DNA of 64,000 nt from Apostichopus japonicus (taxonomy: Eukaryota; Echinodermata; Holothuroidea; Aspidochirotida; Stichopodidae), in contig NC_092562.1 in NCBI RefSeq assembly GCF_037975245.1, forward strand, positions 23,553,554 through 23,617,553, in the 5' to 3' direction. The notes below the pieces were generated by a model. It worked only from the letters and a program-made list of their open reading frames with translations, made no database searches and was not told where the DNA came from. The translations under genes were made by a program, and so were the position numbers. Position 1 is the stretch's first letter; each line of letters starts with the position of its first letter. Positions 61,288 to 64,000 of the stretch are shown in pieces.

Positions 61288-61508
61288 CCCTTCCTTCTTT
61301 AAAAAAAACTTTCTTTGATCCAACTTCTATTTTTAAACTCTAATTTCCTCTTTCATAACTAATCATATTTCTTACCCTTAAAAGTATTAAAACATATTTA
61401 CAAACACTTAACGCTAACAATGGCCTAATATAGGTCATTTACAGCAAACACAATGGGGTCTCTGCTTACGGTTCCTTTGGCTTCTTTAAATATGGTTCTG
61501 GTTCGTTT

Positions 61509-62867
61509 TTATTGAGTTGTGCTTGAACTCTCATTACGTGCTGCATCTTTGTTGCTGCAATCGATGCTGGTTGGCAGTGCGTTTTGTGAGTCATATACGT
61601 CATAGAACAGCTCGCTTCTGTCAATCAGTGGTTCTTTGGTAGCTCGTAAATGATTACGATTACGACGGAATTCACGTCCATCTTCTGTGATGATTTTGTA
61701 GGAGCTTTTGTTGACGAGTTCTTCAACGCTAGCTTTTTCCCATACTTTCTCACGTCCAGATGGTTGAACGTGTACTGTTTGCCCTTTGTTCAGTTCTGGA
61801 AGAAGCTTAGCACTACGATTGTAATATCGCGCTTGTTTTTAATTACTCTTCTTTTTCTTCTGCTTGACTTCCTTCACAACCTTAGGTGTGAGAAGTTTCT
61901 TGGCAGTTGGTATAACTGTTCTAGTCCTTCGACTGAAATGACGTTGTGATGGCGATAACCACAGACCCTCAGAAGGAGTATTCCTCCAGCTAAGCAAGCT
62001 GAGATAGATATCTTGCTTATCCTGCTTCGCTTTCTTGATCAAGTTCTTAGCGGTCTTTATCGCGTTTTCGACTTTATCATTGCTTTGTGGGAAGAGCGGT
62101 GAACTGGTTACATGGTCAAACTGATACGATTGTGCGAAATCAGCTGACTCACAGGACGAGAATGCTGGTCCGTTGTCTGACTGTACTGTAACTGGTATAC
62201 GATGTGTAGAGAAATATCGCCTCATGATTTTGATCACTGCCGGCGCATCTTTCTTGTTTAAGAGTGTGTCAACTTCGAAGTAATCCGAAAAATAGTCAAC
62301 AATACAGAGATAATCTGTACCATCGATGGTGAAAATATCGACACCAACTTTTTCTCCCTGGTGATCTGGTATGTTGTGGCTGCCCAATGGTTCTTTGGAT
62401 TGCTGAGTGCGGTATGTATTACAGATACTGCACTCTTCAACATAGTCTTTAACTTCTTTACTCATACCTGGCCAATAAACCGTATCTCTCGCTGTCCTCA
62501 GCATACTTTCGATTCCAGTGTGTGAGTTGTGAAGTTTTGCTTTAATGTCCCTTCTCAGAGGTGTCAGAATGACACATCTCTGTGCTTTGAATATGATACC
62601 ATCTTGGATGGAAAGCTCGTCGCGAATTTGGAAGTATGGGCTAGCTCTGGTTGGCAATAGCTTTTTGTCTTCAGGCCAGCCCTCTGTAATGTATCGTTTC
62701 AGATTCTGACAGACGGGGTCTCTGTTGGTTGAGTCCTGGATTTGCTTGCGAGTTGCTATAGATACCGGAAGGAAGTCTATAATGTTTACACTTTCTGTCT
62801 CGACTTCCACGGCAGATCGTTCCTCATTCTGTACGAAGGCTCGTGATAATGTATCTGCGAGATACAT
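61509..62867 (-). pseudogene. gypsy integrase region
   Basis: Reads ADTLSRAF, then the zinc-binding His/Cys region (HNSHTG, YWPGM, CSICNTY), then the DDE core: VGVDIFTIDG, VQSDNGPAF and SNDKVENAIK supply Asp, Asp and Glu. An in-frame TAA at 61839-61841 interrupts it. The same frame then resumes with ARYYNRSAKLLPELNKGQ and a C-terminal domain resembling the GPY/F module (EDGREFRRNRNHLR), ending at 61509. A further in-frame stop and a frame change separate it from the upstream RNase H part near 62883-62930. Confidence 0.88.
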
Positions 62868-62914
62868 TACCTTTCCCGGCTTTTACACAATGTCGATATC
62901 ATACTGCACCAGTC

Positions 62915-64000
62915 TTAGAAGTACAGTAGCCGTTGGAGGCGCTTTGGGGCAGTCGTGATTTGTTTCTTAGACATTGAAACCAATGGCTTGTGATCTGTCC
63001 AAAGCTTTATCTTGCGTCCGTAGGTGAATTGGTGGTTTCGCTCCAAACGGAAGATTAAAGCAAGAAGTTCTTTCTCAATTTGTGAGTATCGAGTCTCTGT
63101 GGTGGTTAACGCTCTACTTGAAAAGGTTACCGGCTGTCCCTGTTGCATCAGTGTGAAACCGATTCCTTTTTCCAATGTGTCTCCCTGACCTTCAGTTTCG
63201 CTTTGCGGATCGAAGTACTTCAACACTGGTGTGCTGCTGACACTACGCTTCACCTCCTTGAATGCTGCGTCTTGGTCTTGTCCCCAGCTCCATTTCACGT
63301 CCTTATGTGTTAGACGTCGAATCGGTTCGCACGTGTCCGATAAGCTTGGAAGGAACTTAGACAAGTATTTCACCATTCCAACGAACCGTTGTACTGCAGC
63401 GGTGTCGGTCAGTTTAGGCATATCAATGATCGCCTCAACTTTCTTTGGGTCGACTTTGTGACCGTCTTTAGTAACCACATGCCCTATAAAGTTGATTTCT
63501 TTGCACTTAAATTCAAACTTATCTCTGTTGAACTTGATAGATCGCTCTCTGCATCTTGCAAGCAGCTTAGTCATGTTTCGGTTATGATCTTTGTCTGCTT
63601 CAGCTTCTGTTTTCCCTTTGCCAGTGACCAATATGTCGTCAGCTATGATATGAACACCCTCGAGCTCTTCAAGGTTTTGGTCTAGCCTTTGTTGGAAGAG
63701 TTCAGGTGCTGGGGAGATTCCAAACGGCATGCGTTTATACTTGTACAGTACCTTCCCCATGTGGTTTGGAATGTGGTCAACTTGGAAGAACTTTCATCCA
63801 ACTCACATTGGAGAAATCCTTCTTTCAGATCACATTTGCTAAAATCCTTTACATCGTTAAGACTTGGCAGAATATCTTCGATAACGGGTAACGGGTAGTG
63901 TTACCGTTTTAGAGCCTTATTTAATGGTTGTGGGTCAATACAAACACGCAGTTTACCACTGGGTTTGGTTATGCTAACCAGACTTGACACCCAGTCAGAA
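62915..64000 (-). pseudogene. gypsy reverse transcriptase and RNase H region
   Basis: The open part (63760-62915) has RMPFGISPAPELFQQ, the catalytic IIADDILV (ADD), the thumb region FIGHVVTKDG, then RNase H with PVTFSSRALTTTETRYSQIE and LWTDHKPL. The usual DAS motif after YFDP is not readable, so the first RNase H acidic residue seems lost through a small frame disturbance near 63180-63200. Upstream, toward 64000, the frame continues only after a shift near 63745 (CDLKEGFLQCELD) and a stop near 63900 next to HYPLPVIEDILP. Truncated by the window edge. Confidence 0.88.

Larger units (their letters stand above)
61134..64000 (-). mobile_element. Ty3/gypsy LTR retrotransposon, 3' part, decayed
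   Basis: Minus-strand order is reverse transcriptase, RNase H, integrase, polypurine tract, LTR, the canonical Ty3/gypsy order. The gag and protease region and 5' LTR lie right of the window. The pol frame is broken by at least two stops and two frameshifts in reverse transcriptase to linker, and one stop in the integrase tail, so this copy cannot be autonomous. Confidence 0.92.

Overview
The window is animal nuclear DNA. It is AT-rich, with short phase-1 exons separated by 0.3-3 kb introns, GT-AG splice sites, and dense, mostly decayed transposons of many classes (LINE, Ty3/gypsy, hAT-like, Tnp2/CACTA-like, foldback). The receptor architecture and the repeat types suggest a marine invertebrate deuterostome, most likely an echinoderm. 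That placement is an inference; no marker gene fixes the species.

Positions 2200-30535 (+) hold 23 consecutive exons of a receptor-type protein tyrosine phosphatase (RPTP). The N-terminus (signal peptide and probably a first Ig domain) lies to the left of the window. The exons join without a frame conflict into 1025 residues plus stop: EGF-like, Ig-like, FN3, FN3, one transmembrane helix, juxtamembrane segment, phosphatase domain D1 (WPD and HCSAGVGRTG intact), and domain D2 (WPE, HCISGVGRSS, probably a pseudophosphatase). The protein ends in a YxNLK motif like the Grb2-binding tail of PTPRA. The ectodomain resembles that of Tie receptors, while the cytoplasmic half resembles RPTP alpha/epsilon. 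The introns carry LINE tails and one decayed duplicate exon.

Positions 30536-40170 are the 3' flank and intergenic DNA. They contain a complete 371-bp hAT-type MITE with an 8-bp target duplication, then decayed long-period tandem repeats.

Positions 40171-41920 (+) start a second secreted or receptor gene, with a signal-peptide exon and an Ig-like exon (both boundaries phase 1). No further exon was recognised in the remaining 22 kb, which is a stack of transposons and may be a giant intron.

Positions 45826-55960 look like one large DNA transposon. Inverted subterminal tandem arrays (26-bp units on the left, 61-bp units on the right) flank two divergent genes: a spliced 140-residue BEN-domain-like protein on minus and a frameshifted Tnp2-type transposase N-terminus on plus. 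A 3.5-kb foldback element with ~1.57-kb arms and a 4-bp target duplication (ACAT) is nested in its left array.

Positions 57370-60060 (-) carry a decayed copy of an unnamed 'SPDTDVFV / GCDSISAF' protein family. It is split by a 1346-bp element with 16-bp terminal inverted repeats and a perfect 5-bp target duplication; that element itself contains another inverted-repeat unit. From 61134 to the right edge lies a decayed Ty3/gypsy retrotransposon on minus, with a polypurine tract and a candidate short LTR.
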